A DNA stretch of 64,000 nt, from the NCBI RefSeq assembly GCF_000426645.1, contig NZ_AUFT01000007.1:248001-312000 (forward strand), in the 5' to 3' direction. The first letter of the stretch is position 1. Each line of letters opens with the position of its first letter. The notes under the pieces were generated by a model that was not told the DNA's origin, did no database searches, and worked only from the letters and a program-made list of their open reading frames with translations. Source of the stretch: Nakamurella lactea DSM 19367 (GTDB lineage Bacteria; Actinomycetota; Actinomycetes; Mycobacteriales; Nakamurellaceae). This document shows, piece after piece, positions 52,597-61,697 of this stretch. A program made the translations under genes and the position numbers.

Positions 52597-53871
52597 TCAG
52601 CCGAGCCGGCCGGCGACCACCACACCGTCCTGCACGACGGCCCGCAGCCGGGACTCGGCCAACACCGAGATGTCCTGCAGCGGGTCTTCGTCCAGCACGA
52701 CCAGATCGGCGGCCGCCCCAGGAATGATCTGTCCCAGTTCGCCTTCCCGCTGCAGCACCGTCGCCGCGACGGTGGTCGCCGCCCGGATCACCTCGAGCGT
52801 CGGCTGGTGCTCGGCGCGAATCGCGAATTCGCCGGCCTGGTGCCGCTGCATGGCGCCGAGCAGGTCGGAGCCGTAGGCGGGATTGAGGCCGGCGGCGTGC
52901 AGCAACCGCAGCGCGCTGATCCCGCCGTCGAGTACCGCGCCGACCTTCGCCACCGACTCCGCCGGCAGCCCCAGACCGGCGCCCTCGTCGGCCAGTGCCC
53001 GGTAGGTCACCAGGTTCATCGTGACGAAGGCGTTGTGTCGCTTGACGAGTGCCACGGTCTCCTCGTCGATCAGGTTGCCGTGCTCGATGGTGCGAACCCC
53101 GCAGGCCAGCGCCCGCTGGATGGCTCGCGGGGTGTACGCATGGGCCGCCACGTACCGGTTGGCCGCCTCGGCCTCCTCGACCACGGCCCGAATCTCGTCG
53201 AGAGAGTACTGGGTGGAATCGATCCGGTCGGTCGGCGAGGCGACGCCGCCGCTCACCATGATCTTCAGGTGGTGGGCGCCCGTGCGCAGTTCGTCGCGGG
53301 CGGCCAGCCGGACCGCGTCGACGCCGTCGGCGATCCGGCTCAGGCTCGGACAGCACCGGTGCTCGACGTCGGTGGTGCGGCCGGGGCCGCGGGCGTCGCC
53401 GTGGCCGCCGGTCTGGGACAGCGCCCTGCCGGCGAAGAAGATCTTCGGCGCCCGCAGCAGTCCCTCACGCTGGGCCCGGTGAATGCCGAAGTCGGCGCCG
53501 GCCATGTCCCGGACCGTGGTGAAGCCGCGATCGAGCATGTCGCTCATCAGCCGGGCGGCGCCGAACATCACGTACGAGGTCGGGGTGTCCATCAGTTGCG
53601 ACAGATCCGCGTCGACCGCCAGCACGTGCACGTGGCAGTCGATCAAGCCGGGCAGCACGAACCTGCCGGTCAGGTCGACGCGCTCGCCGGCAGGAGCGGC
53701 GCCCGCCGGGGCCGGCTCGGTGATCTCGACGATCCGGCCGCCGGTCAGTCGGATATCGGCGGTGCGCCAGGTCCCGGCCGCCACGTCCAGGAATCGCGCA
53801 GCGCCGAGGGTGATGTCGGCCGCCCTGGGCGTCGGGTGGACGGAACTGCTGCTGAGGTCGGGGTGCGTCAT
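52597..53871 (-). CDS. Metal-dependent amidohydrolase (imidazolonepropionase/prolidase-like)
   Basis: A 424-residue amidohydrolase, the last gene of the leftward operon. The metal-binding set is present: HVHVL (HxH, after PGLIDC), HHLKIMVSGG with a lysine that may be carbamylated, VAAHAYT, TIEHGN and YGSDLL. Family members hydrolyse amide bonds of cyclic or dipeptide substrates. The ATG at 53871 has AGGAAGG at good distance; an alternative ATG at 53901 adds ten residues. Substrate unknown; context suggests a late step in degradation of an N-containing compound. Confidence 0.85.
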   Translation of the reverse strand: MTHPDLSSSSVHPTPRAADITLGAARFLDVAAGTWRTADIRLTGGRIVEITEPAPAGAAPAGERVDLTGRFVLPGLIDCHVHVLAVDADLSQLMDTPTSYVMFGAARLMSDMLDRGFTTVRDMAGADFGIHRAQREGLLRAPKIFFAGRALSQTGGHGDARGPGRTTDVEHRCCPSLSRIADGVDAVRLAARDELRTGAHHLKIMVSGGVASPTDRIDSTQYSLDEIRAVVEEAEAANRYVAAHAYTPRAIQRALACGVRTIEHGNLIDEETVALVKRHNAFVTMNLVTYRALADEGAGLGLPAESVAKVGAVLDGGISALRLLHAAGLNPAYGSDLLGAMQRHQAGEFAIRAEHQPTLEVIRAATTVAATVLQREGELGQIIPGAAADLVVLDEDPLQDISVLAESRLRAVVQDGVVVAGRLG

Positions 53872-53918
53872 CGGGGCCTTCCTGGCGGCTGATCGCTGCA
53901 TCGTGGAGCGCCCAGATC

Positions 53919-54845
53919 TTAGTCGGTCGGGGGGATGCCGAAGGCGACCCGCAGGTGCCCGGCGACGATGCCGCGAACCCGCTCTCGTGCTTGCCACGTG
54001 CCGGCGGCGACATGCGGGGTGAGCCGGACGGAGTCGAGTTCCCGCAGGGGATGATCGGCCGGGAGCGGCTCCTCGGCGAAGACGTCCAGCACGGCGGTGG
54101 CCGGGCGCCCGATTCGCAGCGCCGCAACCAGATCCGGCTCGACCACCAAGGCGCCTCGCGCGGTATTGATGAGGATGCTGTCGGCCGGCATGCTGGCCAG
54201 CAGCGGCGCGTCAACCATTCCCGCGGTGGCGGGGGTCAGCGGCGCGTGCAGGCTCACCACATCGCTGGCTGCGAACAGCTCGGGAAGACTGACCCAGCCC
54301 GGGTCGGTGCCGTCGGCGGGTGGCCGGGAAGTGGTGTGCAGCACGGTGGTCCCGAACCCGTTGAGCCGGCGCTCCACCGCCCGGCCGATCGCGCCGTGGC
54401 CGACCAGCCCGACAGTGACGGATCCCAGTTCTCGCCCGAGAGGCTGTGCCACCCAACCGGTTTCCCGCAGATCCCGGGGTCGGCGGAGCGCGTCGATGAT
54501 CGCCGCCACGGTCCAATCGGCGACGGCGTCGGCGTTGTAACCGGCGGCGTTGACGATCCGCAGGCCGCGTTCGCCCGCGGCGGTCACGTCCAGCGACACC
54601 TCGATCCCGACCGCCGGCACCACCACCAGTCGACACCGGTCCAGCTGGCCGATCGCCGGCGCATCCAACACCAGCCGGCGGGCCGCGTCGGCGATCACCA
54701 CGTCCGCCCGACGCAGCGCCGAATACGCCGCGGTGACGGGGAGCTCACGTTCGGCCACCACCACCTCGACCGCACCGGGAACCCACTGGCGCACCAGCTC
54801 ATCGGGATAGTCGGACAGGCAGACCAGCACCCCGCCGTGACTCAC
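53919..54845 (-). CDS. D-2-hydroxyacid dehydrogenase
   Basis: A 308-residue NAD(P)-dependent dehydrogenase. It has the Rossmann loop GLVGHGAIGRAV and the catalytic triad Arg (NTARGAL), Glu (FAEEPLP) and His (LTPHVAAGT). It should reduce a 2-keto acid to, or oxidise, a D-2-hydroxy acid. The GTG start at 54845 overlaps the stop of the enolase-superfamily gene, so the two are coupled. It is a little shorter than typical members at the N-terminus, where the catalytic domain begins. Confidence 0.88.
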   Translation of the reverse strand: MSHGGVLVCLSDYPDELVRQWVPGAVEVVVAERELPVTAAYSALRRADVVIADAARRLVLDAPAIGQLDRCRLVVVPAVGIEVSLDVTAAGERGLRIVNAAGYNADAVADWTVAAIIDALRRPRDLRETGWVAQPLGRELGSVTVGLVGHGAIGRAVERRLNGFGTTVLHTTSRPPADGTDPGWVSLPELFAASDVVSLHAPLTPATAGMVDAPLLASMPADSILINTARGALVVEPDLVAALRIGRPATAVLDVFAEEPLPADHPLRELDSVRLTPHVAAGTWQARERVRGIVAGHLRVAFGIPPTD

Positions 54846-56029
54846 AGGATCCGTCGCGATCGCACCGCCGACTCGTCCAGCGCCATCCCGAGCCCCGGGC
54901 GGGTGGGAGCCCGGAGGTAACCGTCGACCGGCACCACCGGCTCGGCCAGGAAGTGTTGATACAGCGGCATCAGCCGCACCAGGTACTCCTGCTGCTGGAC
55001 CAACGCCGGCGAGCTGGCGAACGACAAAGCGCTGTTGCACTGCATCGATTGCCCGTGGAAGACGGCGGTGCCGCCGGCCGCGGCGATCAGCGCCAGGATC
55101 TTCCAGGTCTCCGAGATCCCACCGGCCCAGTGCGGGTCGGGCTGATGCACATCCAGCACCGCGCTCCGCAGCAACTCCTGGTAGCCCCACCGGGTGTATT
55201 CGTGTTCGCCGCCGGCGATCTGCACCTCGGACGGCAACCGGTGGCGCAGCGTCCGGTAGCCGTCGATGTTGTCGGCCAGCAGCGGCTCCTCGATCCAGCC
55301 GAGGCGCAGGCCCTGACACTCGCGGGCGACCCGGACGGTGAACTCGACATCCCAGGAACACCAGGCATCCAGCATGATCTCCGCCTGCGGGCCGGCACCC
55401 TCCCGGGCGGCGGCCACCAGTTCGACCACCCGGTCGACGCCGGCCCGTCCGTCCTCCGGTCCCCAGCGCGGAAACCACTTCACTCCGGAGAAGCCCGCGG
55501 CCACCAGCTCCCGGCTCCGCTCGCGGACGGCCGATGGCTCCAGGCTGTCGCCGAGCGTGGACGCGTAGGCCGGGATACGGTCGCGGGTCGGGCCGCCCAG
55601 CAACCGGTGGACCGGCTGGCCCAGCAGCTGACCCCGCAGATCCCACAACGCGCAGTCGACCGCAGACAGCGCAACCATTCCGGCACCGCGCCGGCCATGG
55701 ATGGAGGAACGATAGGCCAGATCCCACAGGTACTCCGACGCCATCGGATCGGCGCCGATCAGCAGCGGCCGCAACATCGAGTTGATCAGAAAGGCCGACT
55801 CGGCGGAGATCTGCATCGTGGTGCCGATCAGCCCGTCGTCGGTCCGGATGTGCAGCGCGATGGAGGTCACGACCACCTCGTCCGGTCGGTCCGCCGGCGG
55901 GAACACCTCCGGCCCGAGGGCGCGTCGGTCCGGATAGATGTCGGCCGGCCGGCGCAGCCGGTCGGCGAAGACGCCGCCGGGAGCCGACCGGACCCCGGTG
56001 TACTCGACGCATTCGACGGCGGTGATCAC
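54842..56029 (-). CDS. Enolase-superfamily sugar acid dehydratase (rhamnonate dehydratase-like)
   Basis: A 395-residue enzyme of the mandelate racemase/muconate lactonising group. Metal ligands are Asp (DAWCSWD), Glu (WIEEPL) and Glu (AGGEHEYTRWG), and a likely catalytic histidine is in VFHGQSMQ. HGRRGAGMVALSAVD in the front half and HQPDPHWAGG match the L-rhamnonate dehydratase subgroup, which removes water from a sugar acid to give a 2-keto-3-deoxy acid. This product class fits the D-2-hydroxyacid dehydrogenase encoded next. It overlaps both neighbours by 4 bases. Confidence 0.85.
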   Translation of the reverse strand: MITAVECVEYTGVRSAPGGVFADRLRRPADIYPDRRALGPEVFPPADRPDEVVVTSIALHIRTDDGLIGTTMQISAESAFLINSMLRPLLIGADPMASEYLWDLAYRSSIHGRRGAGMVALSAVDCALWDLRGQLLGQPVHRLLGGPTRDRIPAYASTLGDSLEPSAVRERSRELVAAGFSGVKWFPRWGPEDGRAGVDRVVELVAAAREGAGPQAEIMLDAWCSWDVEFTVRVARECQGLRLGWIEEPLLADNIDGYRTLRHRLPSEVQIAGGEHEYTRWGYQELLRSAVLDVHQPDPHWAGGISETWKILALIAAAGGTAVFHGQSMQCNSALSFASSPALVQQQEYLVRLMPLYQHFLAEPVVPVDGYLRAPTRPGLGMALDESAVRSRRIL

Positions 56030-57291
56030 GGTCGACGTGCCTCCTCGGATCGTTGCTGACGGGTCTGTGCGGACCAGGCTGCCACCGGACCGGTGACGGT
56101 GCAGCGGGTCTCGGCGACCAGTCGGCCGCGTCGCCAGACCCGGCGGCCCGCGCCGGCCGCGGCGAGCGGGCTGCCCGCCTCCGGCGTGCGCAGCGCGACC
56201 AGGTCGGCGACCGACCCGGCGACCGGGCCGGCGGACGGCCGGTCCATCACCCGTCGGCCGGCGTCCGTGACGAGCCGTATCGCCTGCGCTGCGTCCAGGC
56301 CCGCGGCCAGCGTCAGCAGGCCGGCGGTGTCCAGCGGGTCGAGCCGGCCGGTGGGATTGAACGGATCCTGCACGTTGTCGCCGCCGGCGGCCACCTCGAC
56401 GCCGGCGGCCAGCAAGCGATCCAGCGGCGGCAGTCCGCCGGTCCGGGAACCGGCGCGCTGCAAATACAGGTTCGTGGCCGGCAGCGTCACCACGCGGATG
56501 CTCTTGCGTGCCAGCAGTTCGGCCACTTCGTCCACCACCGACCCCGGATGTTGGCCCAGCGAGACGCAGTGGCTGGCGGTGACCGGGATCGAGTCGGGTG
56601 CCTGTTCGGCCAGCCGGCGCAGCAGGAACACCGACGGATCCATGGTCTCGTCCAGGTGCAGGTCGATCGGCACGCCCCGGTCGACCGCGACGTCGAGCAG
56701 CGCGTCCAGCGCCGCCTCCGGTTCGGCCTCCAGTGACGGGTTGCCGCCGACCACGTCGGCGCCGGCGTCCAGTGCGTCGCGCAGCAACCGGGTGTGGCTG
56801 TGCCAGTGCTGATCCGCTGCCGGGCCACCGAGGTGCGCGACGATCTGCAGATCGATCAGCGCGGCCGCCTGCTCGCGGACCGTCGCGATCGCCTCGACGA
56901 ACCTGGTGCCGGCCAGCCGGCCGCAGCCGATGTGCACCCGGGCGGTCGTCACGCCGTTGCGGACCAGGGCGGCAACCCCGTGACGGGCCCGGCCGATCAC
57001 GTCCGGAGTCGGCGCGGCGAGCAGCCGCTGGTAGCTGGTCATCGCGCCGCGCAGGGAGCCGTCCGACCAGCCCCGGTCCGCGGTGAACACCTTGTCCAGG
57101 TGCAGGTGTGGCTCCACGAAGGCACCGAGGAGCAGGTCGCCGGACAGGTCGACGCAGGGCGTGGCGGCGGCCACCGCCAGCCCGGGGCCGACCGCCGCAA
57201 CCAGGCCCCCGGTGATCAGCACGTCCGCACGGGAGCCGTCGAGCAGCCGGGCATTGCGCAGCACCAGTTCGCCGGCCGCCGGTGCCGTCAT
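56026..57291 (-). CDS. Cytosine deaminase-type amidohydrolase
   Basis: A 421-residue amidohydrolase of the cytosine deaminase subgroup. The signature EPHLHLDKVF (HxHLDK), then DLHLDETMD with His and Glu, TASHCVSLG and the acid in AGGDNVQDPFNP reproduce the CodA metal and proton-shuttle residues. It may deaminate or hydrolyse a pyrimidine-like, cyclic-amidine or guanidine substrate rather than cytosine. The ATG at 57291 overlaps the permease stop by 4 bases, and its own stop overlaps the dehydratase start. Confidence 0.87.
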   Translation of the reverse strand: MTAPAAGELVLRNARLLDGSRADVLITGGLVAAVGPGLAVAAATPCVDLSGDLLLGAFVEPHLHLDKVFTADRGWSDGSLRGAMTSYQRLLAAPTPDVIGRARHGVAALVRNGVTTARVHIGCGRLAGTRFVEAIATVREQAAALIDLQIVAHLGGPAADQHWHSHTRLLRDALDAGADVVGGNPSLEAEPEAALDALLDVAVDRGVPIDLHLDETMDPSVFLLRRLAEQAPDSIPVTASHCVSLGQHPGSVVDEVAELLARKSIRVVTLPATNLYLQRAGSRTGGLPPLDRLLAAGVEVAAGGDNVQDPFNPTGRLDPLDTAGLLTLAAGLDAAQAIRLVTDAGRRVMDRPSAGPVAGSVADLVALRTPEAGSPLAAAGAGRRVWRRGRLVAETRCTVTGPVAAWSAQTRQQRSEEARRP

Positions 57292-58115
57292 CCCTTCACC
57301 CCGCCGCCGGCGATGGCGGTGACGTATCGCTGCAGGTAGGCGAAGACGATGAGCACCGGGATCATCACCACGACCCCGGCGGCCAGTAGCCGGCCCCAGT
57401 CGGTGGTGTACTCGCCGATCAGCGAGTTCAGCCCCACCGATAATGTCCACTTCTTGTCCGTGTCGATGAAGGTGTTGGCGTACAGGAACTCCTCCCACAC
57501 CTGGATGACGACGAAGACCGCGGCGGCCATCACGCCGGGCATGGCCGGCGGCAGCACCACCTTCCAGAGCGCCCGGAACCGCGAGCAGCCGTCGATCATC
57601 GCTGCCTCCTCGATCTCCACCGGGACGGCCAGGAAGTAGTTGCGCAGCAGCCAGATGCAGAACGGCAGTGCGAACGACACGTACACCACGGTCAGCCCCA
57701 CCAGGGAGTTGAGCAGGTTCAGCGACTTCACCGTCGTGTACAGCGGGATCACCAGCATCACGGCCGGGAACATCTGGGCGGCCACCACGATCAGCAGCAT
57801 GCCGCGGTTGCCGACGAAGGTGAACCTGGCCAGGCCGTATCCGGCCAGGATGGCCAGGAACAGGGCGATCAGCGTGGTGCCGACGGCAACCATCGCCGAG
57901 TTGAGGAAGTATCGGAAGAAGTTGGTGTCCAGCAGTGCGGTGTAGTTACCGAAGTAGAGGTGGCTGGGCAGCAGCCGCTGGTCGACCCCGTTGAGTTCGG
58001 CCGGGGACTTGAACGAGGACACGAACATCCACCCGAACGGGACCAGTGCCACCAGCACCAGAACGGCCGCGCCGAGGTGACTCCAGACGCTGCTGTGAGT
58101 GCGGTCGGTCGTCAC
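57288..58115 (-). CDS. Carbohydrate-type ABC transporter permease (MalG/LacG type)
   Basis: A 275-residue permease of the CUT1 group with six helices. The coupling motif EIEEAAMIDGCSRFRALWKV contains the EAA signature. The GTG at 58115 overlaps the stop of the other permease (GTGA); it places about ten residues ahead of helix 1. It pairs with the MalF-type permease upstream and the substrate-binding lipoprotein. No ATPase is encoded in this operon. Confidence 0.92.
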   Translation of the reverse strand: MTTDRTHSSVWSHLGAAVLVLVALVPFGWMFVSSFKSPAELNGVDQRLLPSHLYFGNYTALLDTNFFRYFLNSAMVAVGTTLIALFLAILAGYGLARFTFVGNRGMLLIVVAAQMFPAVMLVIPLYTTVKSLNLLNSLVGLTVVYVSFALPFCIWLLRNYFLAVPVEIEEAAMIDGCSRFRALWKVVLPPAMPGVMAAAVFVVIQVWEEFLYANTFIDTDKKWTLSVGLNSLIGEYTTDWGRLLAAGVVVMIPVLIVFAYLQRYVTAIAGGGVKG

Positions 58116-59056
58116 GACCGCCTCCCCTTGCTCCGGCCCTCGACGACGAAGAAGTACACCACGGCGATGATCAGCATCAGGACGAAGATCACCACCGATG
58201 CGGTTGCGGCCATCCCGAGGTCGAGGTCCTGGAAGGCGGTGCGGTACGCGAGGGTGGTGAGAATGTCGGTGCTGCCGACCGGTCCGCCGCGGGTGAACAA
58301 CCAGATCCCGTTGAAGTTGTTGATCGAGCCGGAGATCGTGGTCAGGCAGACCAGGGCCAGCGAGGTTCGGATGCCGGGCAGCGTGATGTGGAACCAGCGT
58401 CGGAAGGCGGAGGCGCCATCGACGGTGGCGGCCTCGTACTGCTCGTGCGGGATCTGCTGCATGCCGGCCAGCAGAATGACTGCGGCGAACGGGGTCCACT
58501 TCCAGGCCCCGATCACGATCAGGGTGGGCAGCGCGGTGGCGGTCGAGGCCAACCAGGCCGGCGGGGCCTCCAGCAGGCCGCTGTTGCGCAGCAGGGCATT
58601 GATCGGACCCTGCGCCGGGTCGAGCAGGAACCGCCAGATCAGCGCCACGATCACGCTGGGCACCACCCACGGCACGATGATGCTGGTCCGGACGAATCCG
58701 CGGGCGAAGAGCTTCTTGTTCAGGATGTTCGCCACGAACAGCGCCAGACCGACCTGAGTGACCAGCGAAGCGATCGCCCAGACAGCGGTGCGACCGAGTA
58801 CCCCGAGAAACTCCTCGGAGCCGATCAGGTCGACGTAGTTGGAGAACCCGGCGAAGCTGTCCTTGCCCGGCGCGGCCAGCGAGGAGTGCAGGAAGCTGGT
58901 GCCGATCGCCGAAATCACCGGGTAGCCGATGATGAGCGCCATCACCACGAATGCCGGGGCGATGTACAGGACGGGTTCCCACCGGCGCCTGCGCCGCCGA
59001 ACCCTGGTGCCCGCACCGGGTGTCCGCGCCGCAGGCGGTGCCTGCAGGATGCTCAT
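58112..59056 (-). CDS. Carbohydrate-type ABC transporter permease (MalF/LacF type)
   Basis: A 314-residue CUT1 permease. An Arg-rich N-terminus (RVRRRRRRWEPVLYIAPAF) leads into six helices, with coupling motif EQYEAATVDGASAFRRWFHI. The ATG at 59056 was preferred to one 18 bases upstream because AGAGGAG lies 6 bases ahead of it. It follows the binding-protein gene after a 96-base gap that holds a hairpin. Confidence 0.92.
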   Translation of the reverse strand: MSILQAPPAARTPGAGTRVRRRRRRWEPVLYIAPAFVVMALIIGYPVISAIGTSFLHSSLAAPGKDSFAGFSNYVDLIGSEEFLGVLGRTAVWAIASLVTQVGLALFVANILNKKLFARGFVRTSIIVPWVVPSVIVALIWRFLLDPAQGPINALLRNSGLLEAPPAWLASTATALPTLIVIGAWKWTPFAAVILLAGMQQIPHEQYEAATVDGASAFRRWFHITLPGIRTSLALVCLTTISGSINNFNGIWLFTRGGPVGSTDILTTLAYRTAFQDLDLGMAATASVVIFVLMLIIAVVYFFVVEGRSKGRRS

Positions 59057-59108
59057 CTTCGGCTCCTCTGCCACAACTCGGCACGGTGTCGTGCCCTGGT
59101 GATCTGTT

Positions 59109-59133
59109 GCCCCGCCGGATCGTCCGGCGGGGC
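59109..59133 (-). terminator. Perfect GC hairpin between binding-protein and permease genes
   Basis: GCCCCGCCGGA and its complement form an 11-base-pair stem with a 3-base loop (TCG). It lies 19 bases past the binding-protein stop and ahead of the permease gene. In ABC importers such structures reduce read-through or stabilise the upstream message, which gives more binding protein than permease. This role is inferred. Confidence 0.65.
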
Positions 59134-59152
59134 CCGTCGCACTACTGGGTCG

Positions 59153-60472
59153 TCAGCCCTTGAGCTTGTCGACGGAGGCGGCGGCAGCATCGGTGAGCGC
59201 CGTCGCCGGGTCCTTCTTCCCCTGGATCACCGAGTCCCAGGCGTCGGCCATCACGCCCCATTCGACACTGCCCCAGGTCGGCAGGGTGGGCCGGGCCTTC
59301 GCGTCGGGCAGTTGCTGGACGAACACCTTGCGGATCGGATCCTCTTCGGCCCAGGCCGAATCGAGCACGTCCGTGCGGCCGGGAATGTTGTTCGTCGCCT
59401 GGATCGCACCCACCTGATCGGCGCTGGTGATCCACTCGACGAACTTCCATGCCGCGTCCGTCTGCGCGGTCTTCGCCGAGACGCCGATGGTCGCCCCACC
59501 GAGGATGGTGGCGGCCTGCTTGCCCTTCGGCAGCGGTGCGACCTCCCAGTTCAGGTCCGGGTTGCCCTTGGTGATCGACGGGGCGCCCCACGGGCCGGTG
59601 GCCATCATCGCGACCTTGCCCTGCACGAACGGGGCGACGTACTGGTCCCAGGAACTGGTGACGGCGACGAACTCCGGCGGCGCGACCTTGTGCTTGATCG
59701 CCAGGTCTGCGTAGAACTGGAATGCCTCCTGGCCGGCGTCGTCGGCGAATGTCGGGGTGATCCCGTCGTCGCCGACGATGGTGCCGCCGTTTTGCCACAG
59801 CCATGGCCAGAACAGGAACGAGCCGTAGCCGTTGGCGCCCATCATGTAGCCGTAGCTGCCGCCGCCGGTCAGCTCGACGGCCGCCGCCTGCAGTTCGTCC
59901 CACGTCTTCGGAGCCTCGACGCCGGCCTTGCCCAGCAGGTCCTTGTTCACGTACAGCACGACGTCGTTGGCGTAGTACGGCACGCCGAACTGCTTGTCCT
60001 GGAACGAGGACGACTTCCAGACGTCGGCAACGAACTGGTCCTTGATCGAGCCGGCCCTGCTGGTCAGGTCCGCCAGGATCTGGCCGGCCGCGAGCTGCGG
60101 GACGGACGACGAATCGACGATGGCCAGATCCGGACCGGCGCCGCCACCGATGGTGGTGGTCAGTTTGGCGGTCAGATCGGTGGTCGGAATCCCTTGGACG
60201 TCAACGGTGATGCCGTTGGCCGAGCCGTAGTCTGCTGCCGCCTTGGACAGGCCCGTTGTCTTGTCGGCGGTCAGCGCGGCGTTCGCCCAGATGGTCAGTG
60301 AGCCGCCGCCACCGCCGCCACCAGAGGCGGCAGCAGTGCCGCCGGCGGCCGGGGTGTCGGTGACGGCGCTGGTGCCGCAGGCCGCGAGAGCGAGCGCGGC
60401 TGCGGAGCCACCGGCCAGGCCGAGGAACCGGCGGCGGTCCAACCGGAGTGACTCCCGGTACGTGGGTGCCAT
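59153..60472 (-). CDS. Substrate-binding lipoprotein of sugar-type ABC importer
   Basis: A 439-residue extracellular solute-binding protein of family 1. The N-terminus combines a Tat-like LDRRRFLGLAGG stretch with a lipobox (LAACG), then an Ala/Gly-rich linker, and the binding domain starting GSLTIWANAALTAD. VPYYANDVVLYVNKDLLGKAG is typical of sugar- and polyol-binding members. AAGGAG lies 7 bases before the ATG at 60472. It is the most strongly expressed-looking part of the operon, flanked by two hairpins. Confidence 0.92.
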   Translation of the reverse strand: MAPTYRESLRLDRRRFLGLAGGSAAALALAACGTSAVTDTPAAGGTAAASGGGGGGGSLTIWANAALTADKTTGLSKAAADYGSANGITVDVQGIPTTDLTAKLTTTIGGGAGPDLAIVDSSSVPQLAAGQILADLTSRAGSIKDQFVADVWKSSSFQDKQFGVPYYANDVVLYVNKDLLGKAGVEAPKTWDELQAAAVELTGGGSYGYMMGANGYGSFLFWPWLWQNGGTIVGDDGITPTFADDAGQEAFQFYADLAIKHKVAPPEFVAVTSSWDQYVAPFVQGKVAMMATGPWGAPSITKGNPDLNWEVAPLPKGKQAATILGGATIGVSAKTAQTDAAWKFVEWITSADQVGAIQATNNIPGRTDVLDSAWAEEDPIRKVFVQQLPDAKARPTLPTWGSVEWGVMADAWDSVIQGKKDPATALTDAAAASVDKLKG

Positions 60473-60490
60473 GCGTTTCTCCTTCGTTTC

Positions 60491-60512
60491 GGGTCCGCAG
60501 CGCTGCGGACCC
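60491..60512. promoter_or_regulatory. Perfect 22-base palindrome upstream of the binding-protein gene
   Basis: Bases 60491-60512 are an exact inverted repeat with no spacer (arms GGGTCCGCAGC and complement). It lies between the amidohydrolase stop at 60522 and the binding-protein start at 60472, 18 bases upstream of the start. It may be an operator, a transcript end for the upstream genes, or an mRNA processing structure. No regulator gene is in the visible part of the operon. Confidence 0.55.
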
Positions 60513-60521
60513 ATCCGTGTG

Positions 60522-61697
60522 TCAGTTGCCGGCCCGCTGGGCGATCCGGCTGGTCGACTCGCGCGCGGCGCGCACGAGGTCCTGCTCCTCGGCTGATACC
60601 AGCCGACCGTCACGAACGACCCGCCGACCGTCGATCGTGACGTCCCGAACATCCTTCGGTCCTGCCCGGTGCACCAGCGCCCACTCGGGATCGGCGAGCG
60701 GCTGGGTGGATGACGACCAGAGATCGATCGTCACCGCGTCGTGGTCGGCGAAGTCAGCTGCGATGCCGTTGGCCAGCAAGGCATCACGGCCGTCCTGGGA
60801 GGCCATCCGCAGAGCGGCGGCCGTCGGCAACACCCCGGGGCGACCGGCCGCCTGGCCCTGGACCGCGATCGCCTGCCGCATCTCGTGCAGCAGGCTCTCC
60901 ATGCCGTCCACCCCGAGGGTGACGCGGACCCCGGCGGCCTGCAGGTCCACCACCCTGGCGACCGGCTTGGCCAGCTTCGCGTGGTTGCTGGGGCAGTAGA
61001 CCACCGTCGTCCCGGACTCGGCGAGCAGCCGGATCTCGCTGTCGGTCAGGCAGATCGCGTGGACCAGGACGGTGCGGGGGCCGAGGAATCCCTGGTCCGC
61101 CAGCAGTTCCACCGGTCGGCGGCCGTGCTCGTCCACCGACTGGCGGACCTCGGCGTGGTTCTCGGCGATGTGGGTGTAGAGCCCGATGCCGAGCTCGGCC
61201 GCCGCCACGGCCGCTCGACCGTAGTCGTCGGGGATGTTCTGCCGCAGCGACACCGGCGCCAGGAACATCCGGCCGGGACCGAGTCGCGGCAGCGCGGATT
61301 CCGCCAGTTCGGCGATCTGGTCCACCGAACTGCACAGCTGCGGCAGCCCGCGGGTCATGATGCCCAGCGCGACGATGCCGCGCAGTCCCACCTGGCGATA
61401 GCCGGCCAGTGTGGCGTCCAACAACTCCGGCCGCAGCGGATAGAGATGGTCGACCACCGTCGTGGTGCCGGCCAGTACCTGGCGGGCGGCGGCCAGCGCG
61501 GTGAGGGCCTGGTAGTCCTCGGGTTCGGCTACCGACTGAGCCGCACCGGCCATCGCGACCACCTCGGCCAACGGGGCGCTGTCGGAGGCCCGGCTCGGCG
61601 CCAGGAACGAGCGCAGGTGATCGTGCATGTTGATCAGACCGGGAACGGTGATCGACCGCTGGTCCTCGCCCAGCACCGCTGCGGGAGCGGAGGTCAT
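60522..61697 (-). CDS. TrzA/AtzA-type amidohydrolase (N-heterocycle deaminase-like)
   Basis: A 391-residue amidohydrolase of the chlorohydrolase/deaminase subgroup. The metal site reads MHDHLRS (HxH), LYTHIAENHAEV, VHAICLTD and LGVDGMES; the substrate loop is YCPSNHAKLAKPVARV. Known relatives dechlorinate or deaminate triazines, guanine and related rings. This one is shorter at the N-terminus than usual (about 20 residues before the HxH). The ATG at 61697 overlaps the opine-dehydrogenase-like stop by 4 bases. Confidence 0.86.
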   Translation of the reverse strand: MTSAPAAVLGEDQRSITVPGLINMHDHLRSFLAPSRASDSAPLAEVVAMAGAAQSVAEPEDYQALTALAAARQVLAGTTTVVDHLYPLRPELLDATLAGYRQVGLRGIVALGIMTRGLPQLCSSVDQIAELAESALPRLGPGRMFLAPVSLRQNIPDDYGRAAVAAAELGIGLYTHIAENHAEVRQSVDEHGRRPVELLADQGFLGPRTVLVHAICLTDSEIRLLAESGTTVVYCPSNHAKLAKPVARVVDLQAAGVRVTLGVDGMESLLHEMRQAIAVQGQAAGRPGVLPTAAALRMASQDGRDALLANGIAADFADHDAVTIDLWSSSTQPLADPEWALVHRAGPKDVRDVTIDGRRVVRDGRLVSAEEQDLVRAARESTSRIAQRAGN

